A stretch of DNA of 64,000 nucleotides, from NCBI RefSeq assembly GCF_014646215.1, contig NZ_BMNA01000002.1, positions 664,038-728,037 of the forward strand. The letters run 5' to 3'. Below are positions 10,564 through 19,883 of this stretch, piece after piece. This DNA comes from Nakamurella endophytica (GTDB taxonomy: Bacteria; Actinomycetota; Actinomycetes; Mycobacteriales; Nakamurellaceae). The position numbers were made by a program, and so were the translations under genes. Position 1 is the first letter of the stretch, and each line of letters begins with the position of its first letter. Under the pieces are notes generated by a model. The model ran no database searches. It saw only the letters and a program-made list of their open reading frames with translations, and was not told where the DNA came from.

Positions 10564-11438
10564 CGGGCGCCGGGAACCAGCCGGAACAGCAGGTACGCGG
10601 CGCCGATCAGGACGACCGCCCCTGCCAGCATCGACAACGAGAGCGCGGCCGCACGTCCGGTGTTGTTCAGCTGGCTGGTCTGGGTGTAGACGACGCTGCC
10701 GATCATGGACGTGGCCGGTGAGCCGAGGATCTGCGCCAGCACGTAGATGCCCAGCGAGGTGACGAAGACGAGCAGCGCGCCGGCGCCCGCGCCGGGGGCG
10801 GACAGTGGAACCACGACGCGGAAGAAGGCCACCGTCTGCCGTGCCCCGAGGCTCTCGGCCGCCTGCAGCAACCGCCGGTCGATGGACTGCATGCTGTTGT
10901 ACAGCGGAAGGATCATGAACGGCAGCAGCACCTGCACCAGGCCGACGAGCACCGCGGTCTGGGTGTGCAGCAACCCGTCCCGCCCCAGGAACGGCAACAG
11001 GCGATCCACCGGTCCGCCGGACTGCAGCAGGATCACCCAGGCGAAGGTGCGGACCAGCCCGCTGACCCAGAACGGCACCAGCACGGCCACCGTCAGGACC
11101 AGGCGGATCCGCCTGCCGGCCAGCACCATCACGTACGCGTACGGGTAGGCCAGCAACACGCAGAGGACGACGGCGACCACCGAGGTGAGGAACGTCCGCC
11201 CGATGATGCGCAGGTAGACCGGGTTGGCGGTGATCCACGCGTAGGCGTGTTGACGGCCCTCCACCTTGACGAACGAGTCGATCACCGAGACGACGAAGGG
11301 GTAGCCGACCACCCCCAGGATCAGCAGCAGCGCCGGGATCAGCAGCAGCGCGTCGAACCTCGACCGCCGGGCCCGCGGCGCGGCCGGCGCCGGCGGACCG
11401 GCTCGCCGGTCGGCGCCGACGTCCTGCGTCGTGGCCAT
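10551..11438 (-). CDS. ABC transporter permease, PotB type
   Basis: A 295-residue membrane protein with six predicted hydrophobic spans and an EAA-type motif (ESLGARQTVAFFRVVVPLS) for ATPase contact. The N-terminus carries about 20 Ala/Arg/Pro-rich residues before the first span. ATG start, 26 bases after the substrate-binding protein stop; its own stop overlaps the PotC start. Partner of the 9655 permease in a heterodimer. Confidence 0.86.
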   Translation of the reverse strand: MATTQDVGADRRAGPPAPAAPRARRSRFDALLLIPALLLILGVVGYPFVVSVIDSFVKVEGRQHAYAWITANPVYLRIIGRTFLTSVVAVVLCVLLAYPYAYVMVLAGRRIRLVLTVAVLVPFWVSGLVRTFAWVILLQSGGPVDRLLPFLGRDGLLHTQTAVLVGLVQVLLPFMILPLYNSMQSIDRRLLQAAESLGARQTVAFFRVVVPLSAPGAGAGALLVFVTSLGIYVLAQILGSPATSMIGSVVYTQTSQLNNTGRAAALSLSMLAGAVVLIGAAYLLFRLVPGARRAG

Positions 11439-11464
11439 CCCCTCGCCCGTCCCGTGGCCGCCGG

Positions 11465-12652
11465 TCAGCTACTGGTCCAGGTCGTCCACTTGTCCATCTG
11501 GGCGGCCAGATCGCCGGCCCAGAACGTGACGTCGATGGTCACCGGCTTGAACGGCGGTTGGAACACGTCCACCGCCTTCGCGGCTGCGGACAGCTTCGGC
11601 TTGGCGTCGACGTTCATCGGGGGGTAGCCGGTCGCCTCCTGCCAGTAGGCCTGCTGCTGGGCTCCGATGAAGTAGTTGATCGCGGCGTAGGCGACGTCCG
11701 TGTTCTTGCTGCCGATCGGGATCGCCAGGTAGTCCATGCGCAGCACCGGGGGCGCCGTCGGCACCAGAGCCCAGTGGGAGCCGTTCTGGATCTCCGTGTA
11801 CACCCGCCCGGACCAGCAGATGCAGGCCACGATCTGGTTGCTGGCCATCATCTGCTGGGACTCGGAGCCGGCCGAGTAGAAGACCAGGTCCGACTTCAGC
11901 TTGTCCAGTTCCGCGTAGCCCGCGTCGACGTCCGGGGGTGCCAGCTTGCCGGGATCGACACCACTGCCCAGCAGCGCGATCTCGATCTGCTGCATGGGGA
12001 AGCCCGCGTAGATGGCCCGCTTGCCGGGGAACTTCGCCAGATCGAAGAAGTCCGCCCAGCTGGTGGGCGCCTGGGGGAAGGCCTCGGTGTCGTAGGCGAA
12101 GGTCCACGGCGACGCGTTGAGCGCGATCCCGCAGTCCTGCTTGGGCACCAGCGGAGACAGCTTGCTGGTGTCGAGCTTGCTGTAGTCGATCTTCTGGTAG
12201 ACCGTCCCGCACCCTTCGGCCAGGTCGACCTCCGGCGCGTCGACGATGTCCCACGTCACGTTCCCGGAGTCGACCTGTGCCTTGACCTTGGCGGCGGTCG
12301 GCGGTCCGTCGGGCGCGTAGCTGGCCCCGACCACCGTGGCGAAGTCGCCGAAGATCTTGTTCTGCGCGTCCTGGGTGGTGCCACCGTTGCCCGAGTACGA
12401 GAACTGCCGCCCGGAGAAGGATCCGGCGGTGGCCTGACCGGCCGCGAGCACGCCGGCCGCCGGTGCACCACCCGACCCGGGCGTGCTGCTGGAGGCCACG
12501 GTCGCGCCGCCGGCGGCGGTAGCGCCGCTGCTGCTCTGCGACGACGACGACGATCCGCCGTCTCCTGACGCCGGGGAGGTCCCACCGCCGCATGCACTGA
12601 CCAGGACGGCGCTACTGCCGACGATCGCCACGGCCCACCGGATACGCCTCAT
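11465..12652 (-). CDS. ABC transporter substrate-binding lipoprotein, PotD type
   Basis: A 395-residue extracytoplasmic receptor (bacterial solute-binding family 1/8 fold) that feeds the PotABC-type channel downstream. The short signal peptide ends in a lipobox with Cys21 (LVSAC), then a Gly/Ser-rich linker to about residue 75. The ATG at 12652 is chosen over one 39 bases upstream because AGGAAGAGG sits at ideal distance. The ligand is unknown. First gene of the four-gene operon, under the TTCGAA-marked promoter at 12681-12740. Confidence 0.82.
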   Translation of the reverse strand: MRRIRWAVAIVGSSAVLVSACGGGTSPASGDGGSSSSSQSSSGATAAGGATVASSSTPGSGGAPAAGVLAAGQATAGSFSGRQFSYSGNGGTTQDAQNKIFGDFATVVGASYAPDGPPTAAKVKAQVDSGNVTWDIVDAPEVDLAEGCGTVYQKIDYSKLDTSKLSPLVPKQDCGIALNASPWTFAYDTEAFPQAPTSWADFFDLAKFPGKRAIYAGFPMQQIEIALLGSGVDPGKLAPPDVDAGYAELDKLKSDLVFYSAGSESQQMMASNQIVACICWSGRVYTEIQNGSHWALVPTAPPVLRMDYLAIPIGSKNTDVAYAAINYFIGAQQQAYWQEATGYPPMNVDAKPKLSAAAKAVDVFQPPFKPVTIDVTFWAGDLAAQMDKWTTWTSS

Positions 12653-12680
12653 TGCGCCTCTTCCTGGATCTCGACGGTTA

Positions 12681-12740
12681 TTCGAATTCACGTCAATCCA
12701 TGACTTCTATGCACTGTATTCGAATCCACTCGCACGTCAA
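12681..12740 (-). promoter_or_regulatory. Promoter with two TTCGAA sites for the PotD-type operon
   Basis: Reading leftward, TTGACG (12740-12735) is followed after 16 bases by the -10 TACAGT (12718-12713), with TTCGAA (12724-12719) just before the -10. A second TTGACG (12696-12691) and TTCGAA (12686-12681) lie nearer the gene. Spacing differs from the sites at 229 and 15479, but the same two words recur. Confidence 0.5.
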
Positions 12741-12805
12741 GGCTGATCGACCACATCGAGAACATCGGGCCCGCGTGCGGTGCGGCGGCACTCAACTGCG
12801 GCCGG

Positions 12806-14491
12806 CTAGCCCGTCCGCCCGATCAGGGCGCCGTCCTGTCCCGCGAGACGCTCTCGTAGCAGACGCTTCTGGATCTTCCCGCTCTCCGTCATCGGCCAGT
12901 CCTGCACGAAGTGGATCTCGCGCGGGACCTTGAAGCTGGCCATGCGCGCCGCGCACCAGGCGATGATCGCCGCCTCGGCGGCATCCCCGCCCCGGCGGAG
13001 CTCCACGAAGGCGACGGGCACCTCCCCCAGCCGTGCGTCCGGCCGCCCGACGACGGCGACCTCGGCCACGGCGGGATGTCCGAAGATCACGCGTTCGACC
13101 TCGGCGGCGGACACGTTCTCGCCGCCCGGCTTGATCATGTCCTTGAGCCGGTCGACGAAGTACAGGTACCCGCGCTCGTCCAACGAACCGAGATCACCGG
13201 TGTGGAACCAACCGTCGGTGTCGATGGCGGCCGCCGTCGCCGTCGGGTCGCCGAAGTACCCGTTCATCACGGACCAGCCGCGGATGCACACCTCGCCGAC
13301 GACCGCCGGCACGGTGTCGATCACGCCGTCGTGGGCGACGGCCACCTCGACGCCGGGGATGGGCCGCCCGCACGAATCCCAGCGGACGTCGTCGCCGTCG
13401 TCCTGCGCGGTGATCGTCGTGGTACCGCCGGTCTCGGTGAGACCGTAGATGGTCGTCACCTCGTCGATGCCCATGACGTCCCGGATCGACCGCTTGAGGT
13501 CCGCGGAGCCACCGGACCAGGCCTTGACCACCGAGGCGAACAGCTCGGGCGAGAAGTCCGGGTGCGCCATCTCCATGGCGTACATCGCCGCCTGACCGGT
13601 TCGGGCCGTGCAGCCGTGCCGCGGCACGAGGTCGAACACGGCCTCGACGCTGTAGCGCTCGGGAACGACCATCGTGCACCGGGCACCGAGCGCGAGCAGC
13701 GTCGTCGCGACGGAGCCGCCGACGTGGTACATCGGCTGTGTGCTGAAGTAGACGTCGTCGCGGGTGATGCCCATCCGCGCACCCATGTGCCAGGTGGCAC
13801 CGTACGACGCCCGGTTGCTCAGCAGCGCCGCCTTCGGGAAGGCGCTCGTCCCCGAGGTGAACTGCATCAGCACCGCCGCCCCCGGCTCGGAGACGTCCGT
13901 CGGCACCGGCGTCCCCGCCCCCAGCCGCAGGAAGGCCTCCCAGCGCAGCGGCGCCCCGGCGACGCCCGCAGCAGCGGCGGATGCGGTGCGGCCACTCCCG
14001 GCCGGATCGAGGGACGCCTGCACGGAGTCGTCGAGCAGCACCAGCCGGGTGACCGCCGACACCTTGGCGAGGACCTCGGAGACCAACGCGCCGTAGTCGG
14101 TGCGGTGGAAGCGTTCGATGACGACGGCGACGACCGGTGCCGCCACACCCAGGACGTGTCCCAGCTCGTCCGAGCGGTAGCGGGTGTTGACCGGCACGAT
14201 CACCGCACCGAGGCGGCTGCAGGCCGTCTGCAGGACGGGCCAGACCGGCCCGCCGGGAGCCAGCACGGCCACCCGCTCCCCGGGCCCCACCCCGAGGGCG
14301 GCCAGCGAGGTCGCCACTGCATCGGACAGCCGCCCCCAGGCCGCGAAGGTCAGGTCGGCGGACCAGTCCGGTCCGGCGAACCGGAAGGCGTGCCGGTCAC
14401 CCTCCTCCCGGCTGGCCGACGCCAGCTCCCGGGACCACGTGGTCTCGATCGGGCCGACCGTCGCCGCGTCCGCGTCCGTCACGACGCCCAT
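12806..14491 (-). CDS. Acyl-CoA synthetase (AMP-dependent ligase)
   Basis: A 561-residue ANL-superfamily enzyme that activates a carboxylic acid with ATP and joins it to CoA. Visible motifs are the phosphate loop FTSGTSAFPKA, the adenine motif YGLTETGG, the hinge GWFHTGDLG followed by DRLKDMIKPGGENV, and the C-terminal lysine in ESGKIQKR. The ATG at 14491 overlaps the end of the SMP-30 gene by 13 bases; longer frames upstream run inside that gene and are rejected. Cotranscription with a lactonase suggests it activates an acid released by lactone opening. The specific acid cannot be named. Confidence 0.85.
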   Translation of the reverse strand: MGVVTDADAATVGPIETTWSRELASASREEGDRHAFRFAGPDWSADLTFAAWGRLSDAVATSLAALGVGPGERVAVLAPGGPVWPVLQTACSRLGAVIVPVNTRYRSDELGHVLGVAAPVVAVVIERFHRTDYGALVSEVLAKVSAVTRLVLLDDSVQASLDPAGSGRTASAAAAGVAGAPLRWEAFLRLGAGTPVPTDVSEPGAAVLMQFTSGTSAFPKAALLSNRASYGATWHMGARMGITRDDVYFSTQPMYHVGGSVATTLLALGARCTMVVPERYSVEAVFDLVPRHGCTARTGQAAMYAMEMAHPDFSPELFASVVKAWSGGSADLKRSIRDVMGIDEVTTIYGLTETGGTTTITAQDDGDDVRWDSCGRPIPGVEVAVAHDGVIDTVPAVVGEVCIRGWSVMNGYFGDPTATAAAIDTDGWFHTGDLGSLDERGYLYFVDRLKDMIKPGGENVSAAEVERVIFGHPAVAEVAVVGRPDARLGEVPVAFVELRRGGDAAEAAIIAWCAARMASFKVPREIHFVQDWPMTESGKIQKRLLRERLAGQDGALIGRTG

Positions 14492-15411
14492 GCCGGAACC
14501 CTGCTGCGGGCCAGGGGCGCCGGCCCGACCAGCGTCCGGATCATGCGGATGGACGTCGAGGTGCACAGGAACAGCGAGTGCCAGTCCGGGCCGCCCCACG
14601 TCAGGTTGGCGCAGACCTCCGGCGTGCGGATCAGGCCGAGCAGGTCGCCCTCGCCGGTCATCACCCAGACACCTCCGCGCCCGGTGACCCAGACGTTGCC
14701 CCGCTCGTCACAACGCATGCCGTCCGGGTTGCCGTCGCCCGGGTTCTCGTCGCTGCTCATCCCGTCGTGGATCAGCCGCCCCGATCCCAGGCCGCCGTCC
14801 GGGCGGACCGGGAAGGCGTAGACGCCGACGAAATCGTCGACGTACAGCACGCTCTCGTCCGGTGAGAAGCAGAGCCCGTTCGGCTGGTCGAACTGGTCCC
14901 GGTCCACGAGCAACTCGAGATCACCGCCTCCGGGCGGGATGCGGTAGACGCCGTGGAAGCCGAGCTCGAAGGGCCTGGCCACGCCGACGGCGTGGTCCCA
15001 GCGGCCGTAGTCCGGATCGGTGAAGTAGACGGAGCCGTCGGAGCGGACCACCACGTCGTTGGGACTGTTGAGGTACCCGCCCTGGTAGTGGAACGCCAGC
15101 ACCTCACGGGAGCCGTCGCGGCGCTCGCGGACGACATCGCTGCTCACGTGCCCGCAGACCAGCAGCTCGCCGTCGACGTCGCGAGTCATCCCGTTCGACT
15201 TCCAGTTGGGCCGGCGGTCGAGCTGCGCACCGGTCGCCTCGGTCCAGCGCCACCTGCTGTCGAACTGGATGTCGTTGAACATCAGGGACTGGTCGTGCGG
15301 GCTCCACACCGGTCCCTCGATGAACCGGTATCCGGTTCCCAGGACGTGGAAATCGCCGTCCAGGTCCAGCAACTCGGACAGCTCGGGAGTGCCGTTCGAC
15401 ACCGGGATCAC
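14479..15411 (-). CDS. SMP-30/gluconolactonase family protein
   Basis: A 310-residue six-bladed beta-propeller of the SMP-30/gluconolaconase/LRE family, metal-dependent lactone hydrolases. Family landmarks are EGPVW near residue 33 (metal-binding Glu), KSNGM, SPNDVVVRSDGSVYFTDP, DQPNGLCFSPDE and NPDGMRCDERGNVWV (Asp). The GTG at 15411 is chosen because AAGGAG lies five bases before it; an upstream frame adds only 13 basic residues. It precedes and overlaps the CoA ligase gene. Divergent from the FAH-family gene at 15557 across the TTCGAA-bearing region. Confidence 0.85.
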   Translation of the reverse strand: MIPVSNGTPELSELLDLDGDFHVLGTGYRFIEGPVWSPHDQSLMFNDIQFDSRWRWTEATGAQLDRRPNWKSNGMTRDVDGELLVCGHVSSDVVRERRDGSREVLAFHYQGGYLNSPNDVVVRSDGSVYFTDPDYGRWDHAVGVARPFELGFHGVYRIPPGGGDLELLVDRDQFDQPNGLCFSPDESVLYVDDFVGVYAFPVRPDGGLGSGRLIHDGMSSDENPGDGNPDGMRCDERGNVWVTGRGGVWVMTGEGDLLGLIRTPEVCANLTWGGPDWHSLFLCTSTSIRMIRTLVGPAPLARSRVPAWAS

Positions 15412-15476
15412 GACAGCTCCTTGGGTGGCCCGTCGACGTCGGTTGACCACCCGCCACGTTAGCCCGACACCCCATG

Positions 15477-15518
15477 CTTTCGAAAGTCCTTGACGATTCG
15501 AAACCCGGTCCCTACGCT
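15477..15518 (+). promoter_or_regulatory. Promoter with paired TTCGAA operator in divergent region
   Basis: CTTTCGAAAG (15477-15486) contains TTCGAA at 15479-15484. A second TTCGAA lies at 15497-15502, twelve bases on. Between them is the -35 TTGACG (15490-15495), and a weak -10 TACGCT is at 15513-15518 (17-base spacer). Layout and gap match 229-252. It should drive the FAH/deacetylase genes and may also control the divergent SMP-30/CoA-ligase pair. Confidence 0.55.
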
Positions 15519-15556
15519 TCGTCGATCGTCAGTGTCGCCGAGGGTGAAGAGGTCCC

Positions 15557-16408
15557 ATGCGCATCGCCAACCTCGCCGGTCGTGCCGTCCTCGTGGTCGA
15601 CGGCGGCGTCGTCGACATCGAGAGCGCGAGCGGCGGACGTTTCGGACCCGACCCGCAGACCTTGTTCGCCGCGTGGGACTCGTTCGGGGACTGGGCAGCC
15701 ACGGCGGACACCGGTGCGGCCGTGCCGTACGAGGCCTCGGACCTGGGCCCGCCCGTGCCGGCACCGCGGCAGGTCTTCGCGGTGGGGTTGAACTACCGGG
15801 AGCACGCCTCCGAGGTCGGGCTCGGGGACGACAGCATCCCGGTGGTCTTCACGAAGTTCCCTGCGGCGATCACCGGCCCGTACGCCGAGGTCGAGCATCC
15901 CGGCGGCGACGTGGACTGGGAGGTCGAGCTGGTCGCCGTGATCGGCCGCCCTGGACACCGGATCGACGCCACGCGGGCCTGGGACCACATCGCCGGGGTG
16001 ACGGTCGGACAGGACCTCTCCGAGCGCGTCCTGCAGCACGCCGGCGCGCTGCCTCAGTTCAGCCTGGGCAAGTCGTTCCCCGGCTTCGCGCCGATGGGGC
16101 CCTGGTTGGTGACTCCCGACGAGCTCGCGGATCGGGACGACCTGGCCCTGGAATGCGCGGTCAACGGCGAGACGATGCAGAAGTCGCGCACCTCCATGAT
16201 GATCCACAACGTGCCGCGCCTGGTCGCCGAGCTCTCCCGGGTGACTCCGCTGCTCGCCGGCGACGTAATCTTCACCGGCACGCCCGCCGGGGTCGGGCAG
16301 CGGCGCGTGCCGGAGAAGTACCTGCTGCCCGGGGACGAGCTGGTGACCGAGATCGAGGGCATCGGGACGATGCGCAACCGGATCGTCGGGGCGGGCGGTC
16401 GGGGGTGA
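15557..16408 (+). CDS. Fumarylacetoacetate hydrolase (FAH) family protein
   Basis: A 283-residue metal-dependent enzyme of the FAH/HpaG family, which cleaves or hydrates beta-diketo and 2-oxo acids. Motifs include VGLNYREHA (near 80), the metal-binding acidic run DVDWEVELVAVIG (near 117), GKSFPGFAPMGPWLV and IFTGTPAGVG. The ribosome site AGGGTGAAGAGG precedes the ATG. Members acting in sugar-acid pathways (2,4-diketo-3-deoxy acids) and in aromatic degradation look alike. The SDR and lactonase neighbours would fit a non-phosphorylating sugar-acid route, but the dehydratase that route needs is absent here. Confidence 0.85.
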   Translation: MRIANLAGRAVLVVDGGVVDIESASGGRFGPDPQTLFAAWDSFGDWAATADTGAAVPYEASDLGPPVPAPRQVFAVGLNYREHASEVGLGDDSIPVVFTKFPAAITGPYAEVEHPGGDVDWEVELVAVIGRPGHRIDATRAWDHIAGVTVGQDLSERVLQHAGALPQFSLGKSFPGFAPMGPWLVTPDELADRDDLALECAVNGETMQKSRTSMMIHNVPRLVAELSRVTPLLAGDVIFTGTPAGVGQRRVPEKYLLPGDELVTEIEGIGTMRNRIVGAGGRG

Positions 16409-17064
16409 CGACCGCCCGCCGAGTGGTCCTGACCTTCGACAACGGCCCCACTCCCGGTGTCACCGAGCAGGTCCTGGACCACCTCGCGAGCCGGTCCCTG
16501 CAAGCCGTGTTCTTCATGGTCGGCCGCGACCTGCTGGACCCGGCGCGCCGCCGGCTCGCCGAGTCGGTGAAAGCGGCCGGGCACTGGATCGGCAACCACA
16601 CCATGACGCACTCGGTGCTGCTCGGCACCGACGACTCCCCCGACCTGCCCCGCCGGGAGATCGCCGCAGCTTCGGAAGTGCTGGGCGACCTGGCCGACGA
16701 GCGGAAGCTCTTCCGTCCCTGGGGTGGGGGCGGTGTCCTGGACCGGCGGCTGTTCCACCGGCGCTCGCTGCAGTTCCTGGCCGACCACGGATACACCTGC
16801 CTGCTGTGGAACTCCGTGCCCCGGGACTGGGAAGACGAAAAAGGTTGGCCGGCCCGGGCCCGCGCCGATATCGACGCCAAGGCCCACACGGTGGTGGTGC
16901 TGCACGACATTCCGGGCGCCGCGCTGGCCGCGTTGCCACAATTCCTGGACGACCTGCTCGATGCCGGCACCGAATTCACCAGGGAATTCCCGGAGGATTG
17001 TCTGGCGGTGGACGCCGGAATGATCACACCGGTTGCCGAGGCCTATGTCCAGCGGTCCGAGTAG
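16405..17064 (+). CDS. Polysaccharide deacetylase-fold protein
   Basis: A 219-residue NodB-homology (CE4) protein. The first motif reads TFDNGPTP, with Asn in place of the usual second Asp that helps bind metal. The second motif NHTMTH keeps both metal histidines, and RPWGGGG is the third. There is no signal peptide or membrane span, so it is cytoplasmic and unlikely to act on cell wall. Together with the FAH-family gene, whose stop its GTG start overlaps, it more likely acts on a small imported amide or ester. Altered metal ligation makes activity uncertain. Confidence 0.72.
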   Translation: MTTARRVVLTFDNGPTPGVTEQVLDHLASRSLQAVFFMVGRDLLDPARRRLAESVKAAGHWIGNHTMTHSVLLGTDDSPDLPRREIAAASEVLGDLADERKLFRPWGGGGVLDRRLFHRRSLQFLADHGYTCLLWNSVPRDWEDEKGWPARARADIDAKAHTVVVLHDIPGAALAALPQFLDDLLDAGTEFTREFPEDCLAVDAGMITPVAEAYVQRSE

Positions 17065-17116
17065 CGCTCTGAGATGCGGTCATGCCGACCCACAGGCGCG
17101 GCGGCGGCTCGTCGAC

Positions 17117-17127
17117 TGTTGACAACA
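17117..17127 (+). promoter_or_regulatory. Palindrome TGTTGACAACA upstream of GntR gene
   Basis: Perfect 5-1-5 palindrome about 68 bases before the regulator start. It has the GT-N-AC shape of GntR/FadR-type operators, so autoregulation by the adjacent regulator is plausible. It also contains TTGACA, which could be a -35. Confidence 0.4.
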
Positions 17128-17194
17128 ACGACACGACGCCCCGCCGGACGGACGCCGATTCCGGTGACCGTGGGTGGTCGCGTATCGTGAAACC

Positions 17195-17896
17195 ATGAAA
17201 GCCGGGACGGGTAAGACGACGCTGGCGGTTGACGTGTCCCAGCGAATGCGCGCCGATATTCTGGGTGCCCGCCTGCAGCCGGGTCAACGGTTGATGTTCG
17301 CGGATCTGAGCGAGCGGTACGGCGTGAGCGTCGGGGTCACCCGGGAGGCACTGACCTGGCTGGCCGGGCAGGGGCTCGTCAAGGTGACCGCACACCAGGG
17401 CTACATGGTGACGCCGCTGTCGCTGACCGATCTCGACGAGTTGACCGAGGCCCGCCTGCTCATCGAGCCCATCGTGCTGCGGCTGTCCATCGCCGCCGGT
17501 ACCACCGAGTGGGAGGCCAGGGTCGTCGCGTCGCACCACGTGCTGGCCAAGTCGCCGCCGCCGGTGCCCGCCGATGCCAGCCGACGCGTCGACGCCCTCG
17601 ACCAGTGGGCCGCCGCCCACGAGGCCTTCCACCAGACCCTCTTCGAGGGGTGCAACAACGAGCGTTTGCTCAAGGTCGTGCAGGGGCTGGCCGAGGAGGC
17701 GGCCCTGTACCGCCGCTGGTCGGTCACCCTGGGCCACACCAACCCGAACGCGGCGGCGGAGCACGAAGCGCTGCGGGACGCGGCCGTCGCCGGCGACGGC
17801 GAGGCCGGCGCCAAGGTCCTCATCGCCCATATCTCGCACACCCGCGAGAATCTGCACAAGTACTCGCAGGAACACCTGGACAACCTCGCGGGCTGA
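17195..17896 (+). CDS. GntR family regulator with FCD domain
   Basis: A 233-residue transcription factor. The N-terminal winged helix covers about residues 10-75 (LSERYGVSVGVTREALTWLA as recognition region), followed by an all-helical FCD effector domain (about 85-225) with His/Asp/Asn residues typical of metal-assisted ligand binding. Such proteins are usually repressors released by the pathway substrate. ATG at 17195 is preferred to a GTG seven codons earlier, though neither has a strong ribosome site. As the only regulator in the first 18 kb it is the best local candidate for controlling the catabolic island; whether it binds TTCGAA is not shown. Confidence 0.82.
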   Translation: MKAGTGKTTLAVDVSQRMRADILGARLQPGQRLMFADLSERYGVSVGVTREALTWLAGQGLVKVTAHQGYMVTPLSLTDLDELTEARLLIEPIVLRLSIAAGTTEWEARVVASHHVLAKSPPPVPADASRRVDALDQWAAAHEAFHQTLFEGCNNERLLKVVQGLAEEAALYRRWSVTLGHTNPNAAAEHEALRDAAVAGDGEAGAKVLIAHISHTRENLHKYSQEHLDNLAG

Positions 17897-18215
17897 ACGG
17901 ACGAGCTTGCCGGCGCCGTCCACCCGCCTCACGACCGGCGTCGTCGCCCGCTCTCGACGCCGGCCCCGACCCGGCCCGCCGTGCCCGCCGCCGGGCGGCG
18001 CTGTGCAGCGACCCCGGTGCCGGCCGCCGTGGAGCTGCGGCCGGCGCGGTCGGCGTGGTCGGAGTTCCGCCGACGTCGGCCTCCACCGGCGGACCGGCCG
18101 TTGGGTCTGCCACCGGCAGGAGGTGGCGCGCCACTCCTCGCCGCTGCGAAAGGTTCGGGCGGCGTTCACCTGTCGGTGGTGGCGGGACGTCGCCGGCCGG
18201 AAGAGAGTCCCGGGC
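17897..18215. other. Intergenic stretch, no feature recognised
   Basis: Very GC-rich spacer between the regulator and the phosphoesterase. No coding frame, terminator hairpin or clear promoter could be supported. Confidence 0.4.
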
Positions 18216-19883
18216 ATGGCAACAGACACGGACGGCGGGACACTTTCAGCGAGCAGGTCCACGGACAGCGGTGCGGCGGACCGCGTCGGCTTCACCCGGC
18301 GCAGCCTGCTGGCGGCGGCCGGCGTGGGAGGTGCGGTGGCCGCGGTCGGACTGCTGGGTGCAGGTCCGGCCGAGGCGGCCACCGTGGACGGGGCACCGGC
18401 CGCGGCACCGGCACCGGCCCGCTCCGGCACCGGCTCCCGCGTCGCGGGGCTGCACCTGCAGTTCGGGGGCGACGCCTCCCGCCAGGTGACCGTCTCGTGG
18501 CACACCCTGGAACCGGTCGAACACCCGCGGGTGCTCGCCGGACGCACCGGACAGCGCTGCGAACGGGTGGTGTCGGCCCGGACCGCCTCGTACGTCGACG
18601 CCCAGTCCGGCCGGACCGTGTACGCGCACCATGCCGCACTGACCGACCTGGTCGCCGACCACGACTACCAGTACGCCGCGGTGCACGACGGCGCGACACC
18701 CGAGCTGGGGTCCTTCCGCACCGCGCCGCGCGGCCGGGCCGCCTTCACCTTCACCAGTTTCGGCGACCAGGGCACCCCGACGCTGGGCAAGGTCTTCACG
18801 CCGCCGGCCGGCGTGACGCTGGCCAACCCGCCGCTGGTGAACGACAACCTCGGATCCCCCGCCGCCGGCGACACCACGGCGGGGGTCGAGCGGATCGGCC
18901 CGCTGTTCCACCTGTTCAACGGCGACCTGTGCTACGCGAACCTGGCCACCGACCGGGTCCGCACCTGGTCGGACTTCTGGGAGAACAACACCCGCAGCGC
19001 CCGCCACCGGCCGTGGATGCCCAGTGCGGGCAACCACGAGAACGAGCTCGGCAACGGGCCGATCGGGTACGAGGCCTACCAGACGTACTTCTCGGTGCCG
19101 CCCGCGGTCGGACAGACGCACACCACCCGGGGCCTGTGGTACGCCTTCACCGTCGGGTCCGTGCGGGTGATCAGCCTTGCCAACGACGACGTCTGCTACC
19201 AGGACGGTGGGAACAGCTACGTCCGCGGGTACTCCCGCGGCGCGCAGAAGGCGTGGCTGGAGAACGAGCTCCGCGGCGCCCGCTCCCGGCGGGACGTCGA
19301 CTGGGTCGTCGTCTGCATGCACCAGGTGGCCATCAGCACGGCCGACCGGTTCAACGGCGCGGACCTCGGCGTGCGCGAGGAGTGGCTGCCGCTGTTCGAC
19401 CGGTACGGCGTGGACCTGGTGGTGTGCGGTCACGAGCACCACTACGAGCGGTCCCACCCCATCCGGGGACACCAGGACACCGCGACCCGGACGCCGGTAC
19501 CCGTCGCCACCGGCACCACCACCGTCGACACCTCCCGCGGCACCGTGCACATGGTGCTGGGCGGCGGCGGCACCTCCGCGCCGAGCAACGAACTGTTCTT
19601 CGACCCGCCGGCGTGCCGGGTGATCACCGCGGTCGGTGCACCCGACCCGACGACAGGCAAGCGGCCGCCGGTGTACGTCCAGGAGCCGGCGCCGTGGTCG
19701 GCGGTGCGCAACCCCGCCCACGCCTACGGTTTCGCCGCCTTCCGCGTCGATCCCGGCGACCGCAGGACCGGCCGCACCACGATGACGGTGACCTACTACG
19801 ACGTGACCGGCCCGTACGGCGAACTCGAGGCGTTCGAGACCTTCACCCTGACCCGGCCGCGGTCGGACGTGCGCCACTCCTGA
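18216..19883 (+). CDS. Tat-exported purple acid phosphatase-like metallophosphoesterase
   Basis: A 555-residue secreted enzyme. Near residue 27 a twin-arginine signal (FTRRSLLAAAG) is followed by an Ala/Gly-rich hydrophobic stretch ending AEA. An N-terminal fibronectin-like domain (about 72-165) precedes the catalytic domain. All five dinuclear-metal motifs of purple acid phosphatases are visible: FGDQG, GDLCY, GNHE, VVCMHQ and GHEHHYER. Twin-arginine export fits folding and metal loading in the cytoplasm. It should hydrolyse phosphate esters outside the cell. It stands alone, with no phosphate-regulon box recognised upstream. Confidence 0.88.
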   Translation: MATDTDGGTLSASRSTDSGAADRVGFTRRSLLAAAGVGGAVAAVGLLGAGPAEAATVDGAPAAAPAPARSGTGSRVAGLHLQFGGDASRQVTVSWHTLEPVEHPRVLAGRTGQRCERVVSARTASYVDAQSGRTVYAHHAALTDLVADHDYQYAAVHDGATPELGSFRTAPRGRAAFTFTSFGDQGTPTLGKVFTPPAGVTLANPPLVNDNLGSPAAGDTTAGVERIGPLFHLFNGDLCYANLATDRVRTWSDFWENNTRSARHRPWMPSAGNHENELGNGPIGYEAYQTYFSVPPAVGQTHTTRGLWYAFTVGSVRVISLANDDVCYQDGGNSYVRGYSRGAQKAWLENELRGARSRRDVDWVVVCMHQVAISTADRFNGADLGVREEWLPLFDRYGVDLVVCGHEHHYERSHPIRGHQDTATRTPVPVATGTTTVDTSRGTVHMVLGGGGTSAPSNELFFDPPACRVITAVGAPDPTTGKRPPVYVQEPAPWSAVRNPAHAYGFAAFRVDPGDRRTGRTTMTVTYYDVTGPYGELEAFETFTLTRPRSDVRHS

